Of a stretch of DNA of 11,683 nucleotides, positions 1-6,840 are shown piece by piece. The stretch covers positions 1 through 11,683 of the forward strand of contig JAKSAU010000089.1 in NCBI GenBank assembly GCA_022361535.1, written 5' to 3'. Numbering within the stretch: the first letter of the stretch is position 1; each line of letters opens with the position of its first letter. The notes beneath the pieces were generated by a model. The model saw only the letters and a list, made by a program, of their open reading frames with translations, did no database searches and had not been told where the DNA came from. A program made the position numbers and the translations under genes. The DNA is from Desulfobacterales bacterium (lineage in GTDB: Bacteria; Desulfobacterota; Desulfobacteria; Desulfobacterales; Desulfobacteraceae).

Positions 1-440
1 CCGATGATACCCTGTCCGGTCCCTCCGTGTTCAGACAAATGGACACCCAAATCCGACGCCAGGGTATAAGCTTGTTTTTTTGTCATCACGTTTGCTTTTG
101 CCTGCCTGCCAAATTCAATCAAACGATCACTTTGAAAACAGCCAGGATCTGCCAGGCAGAAACCGGGATCTGATCCTTTGGCAGCGTGTCGTATCAAATA
201 CTGTTGGATAAATTCTATAATCTCAGACATGGATGAAGCCAAAGAATGAAATTCAAAACACATGGCAGAATTGTGGGACGTATAAGGAATATCATCATGG
301 ACAAATAATTGATGGCGGCTTACAGCAGAGCAGGTTCCCATTTTAAGCTCTTCCATTTCAAAACACAGGTTCTGAACCAGCCGGCCGGTTCCAATAGTAT
401 CAGGCATATCCGTGTCATCCACGCTGATTAATACACACAT
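1..440 (-). CDS. TiaS-like DDTD-domain protein, C-terminus beyond window
   Basis: The reading frame opens with ATG at 440-438 and stays open to the left edge (146 codons visible), so the C-terminal part is missing. The start VDDTD at residues 7-11, followed by a Gly/Thr stretch, resembles the N-terminus of archaeal tRNA(Ile2) agmatidine synthetase (TiaS). Further matches to that family are HDDIPYTSHNSA near residues 48-59 (TiaS has a 'nIPwkTrGNaa'-like segment), DPGFCLADPG near 91-100, and GGTGQGII at the window edge (TiaS 'GnGrGlIGAla'). TiaS makes agmatidine in archaeal tRNA; most bacteria use lysidine (TilS) instead, so the bacterial homologue may have another role. A weak Shine-Dalgarno (GGGAAAG) lies about 6 bases upstream and a good promoter lies further up. 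Fold assignment is fairly secure, function is not. Confidence 0.7.
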   Translation of the reverse strand, partial: MCVLISVDDTDMPDTIGTGRLVQNLCFEMEELKMGTCSAVSRHQLFVHDDIPYTSHNSAMCFEFHSLASSMSEIIEFIQQYLIRHAAKGSDPGFCLADPGCFQSDRLIEFGRQAKANVMTKKQAYTLASDLGVHLSEHGGTGQGII

Positions 441-488
441 CGCAGCTTTCCCGTCATTTTAAATTGATTTGGTATAATTATCTGGCGC

Positions 489-518
489 GTTATAAAGAGC
501 CTTGCCCCCTATTGTCAA
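489..518 (-). promoter_or_regulatory. Sigma-70 promoter of the TiaS-like gene
   Basis: On the minus strand a perfect TTGACA (513-518) is followed after 18 bases by TATAAC (489-494). The predicted transcript start near 482 gives a leader of about 40 bases before the ATG at 440. Spacing and both boxes are close to the consensus. Confidence 0.6.
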
Positions 519-702
519 CCATAGGATTTGCGCTTTCCAAAAACGAACAACAAGCGACCATTTATAACCTTAACCAACCGCAGCACTAATTTTTGCCAAT
601 ACATTTGTGTCGTAAGGATAAACGCTGTATCAATACTGGTATGACGAAACTGTTTATGGACTTTTATAAGATCATCAATAGCTACAACGAGGATAATAAA
701 CA

Positions 703-1461
703 ATGGAACTGAGGCCGCTTCAAGGAAAGTATACGATTTACCGGATGGAAAAAGACACCCCCATACCGAAAAAGGTTTACGATAGTTTCTTTTATTCGGT
801 TACCCAAACCAACGACGAACTTTCCGTGGTCTGTGAGTCTAATATTAACCTTCATGCTGGCAAATCCGAACCAGAGTGGGTTTGCCTTAAGGTAGCAGGG
901 CCTTTGGATTTCTCCCTGACCGGAATTCTTGCCGATTTATCCGGTTGCCTTGCAGAAAAAGGCATCAGCATATTTGCAGTGTCTACCTATGACACGGATT
1001 TTATTTTGGTAAAAGAACACGATTTGAATGACGCTATTGCTGCGCTGTCTGACGGTGGGCACACTATCAACAAAAAAGAGCTTCTTAAAGCGTCTGCCCC
1101 CGTTACCAAACCCGCCACCTTGTCCCATACTGCCGCAATCCCGGCCCCGCCATATTACGCAGTCATTTTCACTTCAATCCGTACCCCTGAAGATAAAGGG
1201 TATGAGAAGACCGCTGAAAAAATGGTTGCCCTTGCGTCCCGCCAGCCAGGGTTTTTAGGGTTAGATTCTGCCAGGCAGGATATCGGGATCACAGTATCCT
1301 ATTGGTCTGATATAACAGCAATACAGGCGTGGAAACAACACCCGGACCACCTTAAAGCCCAAAAAAAGGGAAAAGCGCTTTGGTATTCGCAATACAGGAT
1401 AACCATATCAAAAGTGGAAAAGGAATACTCATGGCATTCAAAGACAAGTGAGACGGAGTAG
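703..1461 (+). CDS. ACT domain-ABM domain fusion protein
   Basis: A 252-residue cytoplasmic protein with no signal peptide or membrane segment. Residues about 35-120 (ELSVVCES, then EWVCLKVAG and GISIFAVSTYDTDFILV) match the small ACT_7/CASTOR-type ACT domain, which usually binds amino acids or other small ligands. A linker rich in Pro, Ala and Thr (about 128-150) leads to residues 151-240 (YYAVIFTSIR, QPGFLGLDSAR, VSYWSDITAIQAWKQHPDH), a good match to ABM-type dimeric ferredoxin-fold proteins of the YqjZ/HmoA group. Those act as small monooxygenases, heme-degrading enzymes or proteins of unknown role. The ATG at 703 follows GAGGA at a slightly long spacing. The gene is divergent from the TiaS-like gene across 262 bases. 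Domain calls are firm; the substrate is unknown. The two domains are more often separate proteins. Confidence 0.8.
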   Translation: MELRPLQGKYTIYRMEKDTPIPKKVYDSFFYSVTQTNDELSVVCESNINLHAGKSEPEWVCLKVAGPLDFSLTGILADLSGCLAEKGISIFAVSTYDTDFILVKEHDLNDAIAALSDGGHTINKKELLKASAPVTKPATLSHTAAIPAPPYYAVIFTSIRTPEDKGYEKTAEKMVALASRQPGFLGLDSARQDIGITVSYWSDITAIQAWKQHPDHLKAQKKGKALWYSQYRITISKVEKEYSWHSKTSETE

Positions 1462-1540
1462 TTTATGTTAATTTTTTCTTAGATCTGTTATTTTTATATC
1501 CCAAGGGTTTACAAGGCATACGCTTTGATGTAGGAGATAA

Positions 1541-1570
1541 ATGTTTAATTATATTAATGATATGACTTAG
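1541..1570 (+). other. Possible 9-codon leader ORF
   Basis: ATG at 1541 follows AGGAGA (1532-1537) and encodes MFNYINDMT before TAG at 1568-1570. Only five bases separate this stop from the Shine-Dalgarno (1576-1583) of the next gene, and the two frames differ. It could be a translated leader coupled to the gene at 1588, or chance. Confidence 0.3.
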
Positions 1571-1587
1571 ACATCAAGGAGGTTGTT

Positions 1588-1905
1588 GTGATCAATCGAA
1601 CAACTGTCAATACACTGGGATTAGCACCCGTTACCCGGTCCATGTGTCATGATTTTTACATACAAATCAATACTGAATACGACTCTCCTGATGCGATAAA
1701 GGAAACCGTATCATGGTGGCAGGATGATTCAGAAAAACTCAACCGGCTTTGGTGGGTGCTCAATTATTACTCGGATCGCCTGGACCCGGACCGGAACTTG
1801 AGAGCCTGTGTCGAAAAGCAGCTTGATAAGCTTGCGATGGAAGCAGCACCTTTACCTTTGGAAGATCAAAAGACCTCAGAATCAGCTCCTGACCTCCCTG
1901 CCTAA
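1588..1905 (+). CDS. Hypothetical 105-residue protein
   Basis: I do not recognise this family. The GTG start at 1588 sits just after a near-perfect ribosome site, AAGGAGGT (1576-1583), which strongly supports real translation. The protein is soluble, with no signal peptide or membrane span. Residues about 20-85 look helical and are rich in aromatic residues, with Trp at 43, 44, 55 and 56 (VSWWQDD, RLWWVLNYYSD). The last 20 residues are Pro/Glu/Ser-rich and probably disordered. Its stop TAA (1903-1905) overlaps the stop of the convergent sensor gene by four bases (1902-1905). The aromatic helical core could be a small protein-interaction domain, but the sequence does not show a function. Confidence 0.7.
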   Translation: MINRTTVNTLGLAPVTRSMCHDFYIQINTEYDSPDAIKETVSWWQDDSEKLNRLWWVLNYYSDRLDPDRNLRACVEKQLDKLAMEAAPLPLEDQKTSESAPDLPA

Positions 1906-3116
1906 CTTTCCTTTTCCTTCATTGCCGGAGGGCTGGCTCCCCAGATGTCCACGATCTTGGTATTACCCGGATACTCAACGGTCTTGTATTGAGTTATATT
2001 TGCCAGTGTTGTAGTAATTTTTCCCAGCCTGCTGGCTTGGGATTTTATATTTTCCAAATTCAATTTTGATGCAGCTGGCTCCGGATCCATACCCAAAAGC
2101 TCAGTGTATCCGATTATTGACTGCAGAGGTTGATTGATTTCATGACAGACGGCACCGGCCATCTCAAGGACACCTTGTAGGCGCTCCCTTTCAACAGCCT
2201 CTTTTTCTGCAGACCTGCGCTGTGAAATATCAGTGAATGTTCCTATTGTCCAAGACATGGGATCGTTAGCTTGTGTTGAGTTGAGCCGGACATGAACCGG
2301 AAAAGAACTGCCGTCTTTTTTAACCATATCCATTTCATAATCTGCTTTTCCTGTTGTAGATAATCCCTGGTATATGGTTTTTCCGGCAAACTCAAAATCT
2401 CCCATGGCCGCATAGATCATTTTAACACTTTTATTCTCCAAATCCTGCTTTGAGCTGTATCCAAACATGCGGACCAACTCTGTATTCACCCATTTAAATA
2501 CCCGGTTCTCTACAAGGGCAATTCCCACAGGTGACGATTCCAGTATCTTTTTTAAAATCTGTCCCTGCTCTTTGATCTTTGCCTCAGACTCTTTGCGCTC
2601 AATGGCCAGGGCAACATGCTGGGAGACCGAATTTATTAAGCTCAGATCTTCGGAATGATAACTTGTTGATGTATCGAAGCTTTGGATGGCCATGGCCCCG
2701 ATGACCCTTTCCTTGACAATCAGAGGACTGCCCAGCCAAACCCTGGACTTTTCACCACCACTTGGAACCTCTTTTTTTACTGCTGAGTAACCCGGTCCAT
2801 GAAAAATCATTGGGGTTTTGGATTGAATCACTTTGCCGATATAGGTACTGGTAAGGCTGAAATTCAAAATTTCATCAGGAGATTCTCCAGTTTTATCGGC
2901 ATAATAGGGAAATGAAATTTTATCCTGTATCGGATCGTGAAGGGCGATGAAAAAACTATCTATATAAAAAATATCGTCCAGGGCCTTGTGGATTACACCG
3001 TAAAGGTCATCCAAATCACGGGTATGGGAAACAGCATCAGAAATCTTAAACAGAACGGAAATGGTCTTTTCCAGGCTTCGCCGGTGTTCTGTTAATATAG
3101 CTTCCTGCTCTTCCAT
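1902..3116 (-). CDS. GAF-PAS-DHp sensor without ATPase domain (paralogue A)
   Basis: A soluble 404-residue signalling protein. Order: short N-terminal helix; GAF domain about 36-172 (FFIALHDP, ISFPYYAD, WLGSPLIVKERVIGAMAIQ); PAS domain about 185-298 (ILESSPVGIALVENRVFKWVN, then TFTDIS); phosphoacceptor helices about 310-378 with H-box CHEINQPLQ, His about 325, as in HPK4-type kinases. The protein then ends with YPGNTKIVDIWGAS and a few residues, so the HATPase_c domain with N, G1 and G2 boxes is absent. It therefore cannot autophosphorylate alone, though the His could accept phosphate in trans. ATG at 3116 is preferred because AGGG lies 5 bases upstream; an in-frame GTG at 3122 would add two residues. 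About half identical by eye to the protein at 3915-5114. Convergent with the 105-residue gene. Confidence 0.85.
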   Translation of the reverse strand: MEEQEAILTEHRRSLEKTISVLFKISDAVSHTRDLDDLYGVIHKALDDIFYIDSFFIALHDPIQDKISFPYYADKTGESPDEILNFSLTSTYIGKVIQSKTPMIFHGPGYSAVKKEVPSGGEKSRVWLGSPLIVKERVIGAMAIQSFDTSTSYHSEDLSLINSVSQHVALAIERKESEAKIKEQGQILKKILESSPVGIALVENRVFKWVNTELVRMFGYSSKQDLENKSVKMIYAAMGDFEFAGKTIYQGLSTTGKADYEMDMVKKDGSSFPVHVRLNSTQANDPMSWTIGTFTDISQRRSAEKEAVERERLQGVLEMAGAVCHEINQPLQSIIGYTELLGMDPEPAASKLNLENIKSQASRLGKITTTLANITQYKTVEYPGNTKIVDIWGASPPAMKEKES

Positions 3117-3134
3117 CGTCACCCTGTTTTTTGC

Positions 3135-3156
3135 ATTGATCGCAAATTGACCGCAA
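3135..3156 (-). repeat. Tandem 11-bp direct repeat upstream of paralogue A
   Basis: Two adjacent copies, ATTGATCGCAA (3135-3145) and ATTGACCGCAA (3146-3156), differ at one base. The period of 11 bases is about one helical turn, as expected for a regulator binding on one DNA face. They lie between the candidate promoter and the start codon of the sensor gene. Confidence 0.45.
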
Positions 3157-3169
3157 TAAAATAGGGCGC

Positions 3170-3198
3170 ATTATTTCACTAATTCTGTATTTAATCAA
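3170..3198 (-). promoter_or_regulatory. Candidate promoter of paralogue A
   Basis: On the minus strand TTGATT (3193-3198) and AATAAT (3170-3175) are separated by exactly 17 bases. Each box differs from the consensus at one or two positions. The 11-bp repeats begin about 14 bases downstream of the -10 box, where a bound repressor would block elongation or initiation. Confidence 0.4.
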
Positions 3199-3215
3199 GT
3201 TAAATTACACGATAT

Positions 3216-3843
3216 TTACTCACCGTAGCCGGGCCCGTGAACCTTGAACAAGGAGAGCCCGGTTAATACGAAAACAGCTGAAATAATTTTCCCGGCCAAC
3301 CTCATGATTTTCTCTTTTCTAATAATGACTGAAATATTTTTCCCTAAAAGAGCATACGTAGACATTACAACAAAAACGACGGACACGTAAATCGTTCCCA
3401 GAACAACTACCTGTGGAAAAAAGGGCTCATTGGGAATTATAAATTGAGGAAAAAAAGACAGGTAAAAAATCAATGCCTTTGGATTTGATAAAGAAGTAGC
3501 CATTGCCTTAAAAAAGGTATTTAAAAGACCTGCTACCCTCATCTTAATACTATTATTTCCAACACCATTCTTCCAAATTCGAACACCCGTATACACCAAA
3601 TAAACGGCGCCTGAAATTCGCAAGATATTAAAGGCGATATGCGATTGGTATATTAGTGCACCCAAACCACTTGCACTCAAGGCAACCCATACCACATTTG
3701 CAATGCGTAATACCCAGCACGGATGCCATTGCGATACGTTTATTTCCGGTAAGGCCACTGGATAGAACATAAAACATGGATGGTCCGGGACTGGCACATA
3801 CGGCAATGGAGATAAGGGTAAAGCCTATCAAAGTGGTACTCAC
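3216..3843 (-). pseudogene. LysE/RhtB-family exporter, frameshifted
   Basis: Two overlapping frames together make one LysE/RhtB-type amino-acid exporter of about 208 residues, the usual family length. The first frame starts at GTG 3843 after AGGAAA and carries the family signature (CASPGPSMFYVLSSGLTG), then runs out of homology after SVLGIT. The second frame resumes with IANVVWVALSASGLGALI and includes SNPKALIFYLSFFPQF and several hydrophobic spans, ending at TAA 3218-3216. Removing one base near 3705 (in ACGCATT on the coding strand) restores LGIT-IANVVW without a gap. No A or T homopolymer is present at that point, so a slippage error is less likely than usual, but a sequencing error cannot be excluded. 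It sits between two sensor paralogues on the same strand. Confidence 0.8.
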
Positions 3844-3914
3844 AAAATTTATTTTCCTATTTGGCCCAAGCCGCTTCTAATGATGTTCTTTTGATTTTGC
3901 GACTTTCAGCACCC

Positions 3915-5114
3915 TTAAGGCTCGTTTGAAGATGATGATCCCCAGATATCGACAATTGTCGCATCCCCGGGATAAGACATGGTTTTATACCGGGTAATAT
4001 TGGAAAGGCGCCGGGTTATTCTTCCGATCCGGTCTGCCTGGGTTTTAATTTGTTCAAGGGCTTTGGGAGATACGGCATCAGGCAGATCAAACAAGGCTGT
4101 ATAGCCAAGAATGGTCTGCAGCGGCTGGTTTATCTCATGACAAATAGCGCCAGCCATTTCAAGTACACCTTGGAGGCGTTCTTTTTCCATCCGTTCTTCT
4201 TGAGCCAGCTCCAGTTGGGAAAGGTCTGCTATTGTAACAATTCTGCGATCGGTTCCTTTTCCTGAATCTGTAATAATCATGTGGGCTGTGAAACGGCTTT
4301 TATCTTTGCGGACCAGCTCAAATTCAAAATCCGCTTTCCCATTGAGCTTAAGCTCTGAGTTGATGATCCGGCCAGAATTTTCATACGCTCTTTTGTCAGC
4401 ATAAATAATGGTTGTACTTTGATCTGTCAGCTCTTGTTTGGAACCGTATCCGAGCATCTTTACCATTTGGGTATTGACCCATTTAAATACCCTGTTTTCA
4501 ACCAGGCAAATCCCAACCGGAGAGGATTCCAAAATGGTTTCCAATACGTTTTGCTGTTCTTTTAGTTTTTCTTCTGCTTCCTTGCGTTCAATAGCCAAAG
4601 CAATATGCTGGCTTACCGTATTAAGCAGGTGAAGGTCTGACGCCATATACGCGTTAGGAGAATCAAAATTTTGAATTGCCAAAGCGCCGATTACCCTGTC
4701 TTTGATGATCAACGGAGCACCCAACCAGATCTTTGATACCGTACCTATTACTTCCTGGTTCTGGCTGCGGGCAAAATCCAGGATATCTTGCTCATAAAAA
4801 ATCTTGGGCTGCTTTGAATCAATCACTTTTCCGGTCAGGGATGCAGTTTCGCTGAAATTAAAAATTTCCTCAGGGCTTTCATCCTTTTCATCTGCATAAT
4901 AGGGAAAGCTTATGGAATCCCGCTCGGGGTGGTACAGGGCAATATAAAAATTATCGGCTTCCAGGATGGTGTTCAGGGCTTTATGGATATTTTCATACAG
5001 ATCGTAGAGATTCCGGGTATGGGAGACCGCCTGGGAAATTTCATACAAGACCGCTAGTGTTTTAGTATCATCCCGTTTGTCAGGAGTCTGTCCGTTCAGT
5101 GTGTCTGCTGCCAC
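3915..5114 (-). CDS. GAF-PAS-DHp sensor without ATPase domain (paralogue B)
   Basis: A 399-residue soluble protein, colinear with the one at 1902-3116. GAF about 38-173 (FYIALYHP, ISFPYYADE, WLGAPLIIKDRVIGALAIQ); PAS about 186-298 (ILESSPVGICLVENRVFKWVN, GYGSKQEL); phosphoacceptor segment about 310-377 with CHEINQPLQ, His about 326. The chain ends soon after YPGDATIVDIWGSSSS, with no HATPase_c domain. The GTG start at 5114 is supported by GAGGG eight bases upstream. It is transcribed away from nifA across a 114-base gap and may be first in a run with the broken exporter and paralogue A. GAF and PAS domains can bind small molecules, heme or flavin, but no heme or Fe-S ligand motif is evident. 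Likely a phosphotransfer or dimerisation partner of another kinase; the target is unknown. Confidence 0.85.
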   Translation of the reverse strand: MAADTLNGQTPDKRDDTKTLAVLYEISQAVSHTRNLYDLYENIHKALNTILEADNFYIALYHPERDSISFPYYADEKDESPEEIFNFSETASLTGKVIDSKQPKIFYEQDILDFARSQNQEVIGTVSKIWLGAPLIIKDRVIGALAIQNFDSPNAYMASDLHLLNTVSQHIALAIERKEAEEKLKEQQNVLETILESSPVGICLVENRVFKWVNTQMVKMLGYGSKQELTDQSTTIIYADKRAYENSGRIINSELKLNGKADFEFELVRKDKSRFTAHMIITDSGKGTDRRIVTIADLSQLELAQEERMEKERLQGVLEMAGAICHEINQPLQTILGYTALFDLPDAVSPKALEQIKTQADRIGRITRRLSNITRYKTMSYPGDATIVDIWGSSSSNEP

Positions 5115-5228
5115 TTAAATTGCCCTCATCCATGTTTTTGGGTTTGATTTTTGTTCCATAACACGGTATGTGCCAATATAGCAGCCGTCCTGCTAAATTA
5201 GTAGAAAATAATAATATTTACCTTAAAT
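5115..5228. promoter_or_regulatory. Divergent intergenic region, sensor B / nifA
   Basis: These 114 bases must carry the promoters of both divergent genes. Towards nifA, TTGATT (5144-5149) and TATGTG (5167-5172) have 17-base spacing, a weak sigma-70 match. A small hairpin, AGCAG-CCGTC-CTGCT (5180-5194), lies downstream. I see neither a -24/-12 sigma-54 promoter nor a TGT-N10-ACA NifA site here. Confidence 0.35.
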
Positions 5229-6767
5229 ATGCGGAAAATATCCCCTATGAAGTCCTTTGAAGAGACCTCCCTGTTATATGAAATCAGCGAAGCTTTGAAC
5301 CAGCACATGGACATGAAAAAATCCTTGTTCAAAGTTTTAAGTGTTCTGTCTGAATCCCTGAACCTCATCCGGGGAATTATCTTTCTGACAAATACGGAAA
5401 CAGGTGAAATCCGCATTGAAATCGCCCACGGCATTTCCGAAGAAAAAACAAAACAGATAAAATATCTCCCGGGTGAAGGCATTATCGGCAAGGTGATTCA
5501 GACCGGCAAGGCAGCCGTGGTCCCCAGAATCAGCGAAGAACCTTTATTCCTTGATAAGACCCACTCCCGGAACATGGCCCAGGGCCAGGACTACTCCTTT
5601 ATCTGTGTACCCATTAAAAAAGAGAACCGGGTGGTAGGCGCCATTAGCGCAGACAGACCTTATGAAGGCAAACGATCCCTGGAAAACGGGGAAAAACTTC
5701 TTTCCGTTGTGGCAACAATGGTAGCTCACCACGTCATTAACATTGAAACCATCCGGGTAGAAAAAGAGCAGCTGAAAACCGAGAACCTGAGACTCAAGTC
5801 CGAGTTGGAAAACAAGTACAGCTTTACCAATATCATTGGTAACTCCAACAAGATGCGCGAAGTACTTCAAATGATTTCACAGGTTTCATCCTCTTCAGCC
5901 ACAGTATTGATCCGTGGGGAAAGCGGGACCGGTAAGGAACTGGTTGCCAATTCCATTCATTACAACTCCGCACGCAACCAGAACCCGTTTATCAAAATCA
6001 ATTGTGCTGCCATCCCTGAAAATCTTATTGAAAGTGAATTGTTCGGCCATGAAAAAGGTGCATTTACCGGCGCTTCCCACCAGAAAAAAGGTAAGTTCGA
6101 ACTGGCCAATAAGGGTACCATATTCCTGGACGAAATAGGAAACATGGACTTGGGAGCCCAGGTAAAGCTGCTCCGCGTTCTCCAGGAAAAAGAATTCGAA
6201 AGGGTTGGCGGCTACAAACCCATTAAAGCCGATGTAAGAATCGTGGCAGCCACCAATTCAAATTTGGAAGAAATGGTTCAGCAGGGAAAGTTCAGGGATG
6301 ACCTGTATTTTCGTCTCAATGTATTTCCAATCTATATACCTTCTTTGCGCATGCGAAAAACTGACATTATTCTTTTGGCCGACCACTTTCTTGAAAAGTA
6401 CAGAAAGGAACATGGCAAAGAAATCAAGCGGATTACAACTCCAGCCATAGATATGATGATGGAGTACCATTGGCCCGGTAATGTACGGGAGCTTGAAAAC
6501 TGCATTGAGCGGGCTGTCATCCTTTGCAACGAAGGGGCCATCCATTCTTATCATCTGCCGGCCACCTTGCAGACCGGCACTAAATCCAAAACCCTGCCTC
6601 TTTCCCTGGAAGATGCCGTGGCCAGCCTTGAAAAAGAAATCCTAATGGATGCGCTTAAAAACACCCGCGGTAATATCAACAAGGCTGCAAAGCTTATCAA
6701 TATCACGGTAAGAAAATTTTCATACAAGGCTGCCAAATATAATATCAACTACAAAGATTACCGTTGA
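5229..6767 (+). CDS. nifA: Nif-specific sigma-54-dependent activator NifA
   Basis: A 512-residue enhancer-binding protein. The N-terminal GAF domain (about 13-170) has the NifA-like stretch [19 protein letters not shown] and EEPLFLD. A helical linker (about 172-197) leads to the AAA+ domain: Walker A GESGTGKE (230-237), the sigma-54 contact loop GAFTGA (277-282), Walker [10 protein letters not shown] (296-304), the arginine region [14 protein letters not shown] (355-368) and WPGNVREL (415-422). A Fis-type helix-turn-helix lies at about 478-504 ([17 protein letters not shown]). In nitrogen fixers NifA switches on nif promoters with sigma-54 RNA polymerase. ENC and ILC near the AAA+ end supply two cysteines, but the CxxxxC linker of oxygen-sensitive rhizobial NifA is absent, so direct metal-based oxygen sensing of that type is doubtful. 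The start is uncertain: ATG 5229 or 5247, neither with a strong ribosome site. No nif structural gene is in the window. Confidence 0.8.
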   Translation: MRKISPMKSFEETSLLYEISEALNQHMDMKKSLFKVLSVLSESLNLIRGIIFLTNTETGEIRIEIAHGISEEKTKQIKYLPGEGIIGKVIQTGKAAVVPRISEEPLFLDKTHSRNMAQGQDYSFICVPIKKENRVVGAISADRPYEGKRSLENGEKLLSVVATMVAHHVINIETIRVEKEQLKTENLRLKSELENKYSFTNIIGNSNKMREVLQMISQVSSSSATVLIRGESGTGKELVANSIHYNSARNQNPFIKINCAAIPENLIESELFGHEKGAFTGASHQKKGKFELANKGTIFLDEIGNMDLGAQVKLLRVLQEKEFERVGGYKPIKADVRIVAATNSNLEEMVQQGKFRDDLYFRLNVFPIYIPSLRMRKTDIILLADHFLEKYRKEHGKEIKRITTPAIDMMMEYHWPGNVRELENCIERAVILCNEGAIHSYHLPATLQTGTKSKTLPLSLEDAVASLEKEILMDALKNTRGNINKAAKLINITVRKFSYKAAKYNINYKDYR

Positions 6768-6782
6768 TCCTTTTCTGACAGA

Positions 6783-6840
6783 CAATAGGCAAACCGCATC
6801 TGGTTTGTATATAAAACACGTGGTTGATCATAGCCTATTG
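6783..6840. terminator. Nested inverted repeats between convergent genes
   Basis: An 8-bp outer repeat, CAATAGGC (6783-6790) and GCCTATTG (6833-6840), encloses a 6-bp hairpin CAAACC-GCATCT-GGTTTG (6790-6807). The right outer arm covers the stop codon of the minus-strand gene (6837-6835). There is no U-tract on either side, so a role as bidirectional terminator is only plausible. Confidence 0.3.

Noticed and set aside
515..703. 62-codon minus-strand frame upstream of the ACT-ABM gene
   Set aside because: It lies in the divergent promoter region, has no clear ribosome site and no recognisable family.
1462..1540. T-rich stretch after the ACT-ABM gene as a terminator
   Set aside because: No GC-rich hairpin precedes the T-run.
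5170..5190. TGGCAC on the minus strand between the sensor and nifA
   Set aside because: The matching TTGC element is missing at the -12 position, so it is not a sigma-54 promoter.
5198..5491. Minus-strand frame over the 5' end of nifA
   Set aside because: It mirrors the strongly supported GAF coding frame of nifA and has no ribosome site.
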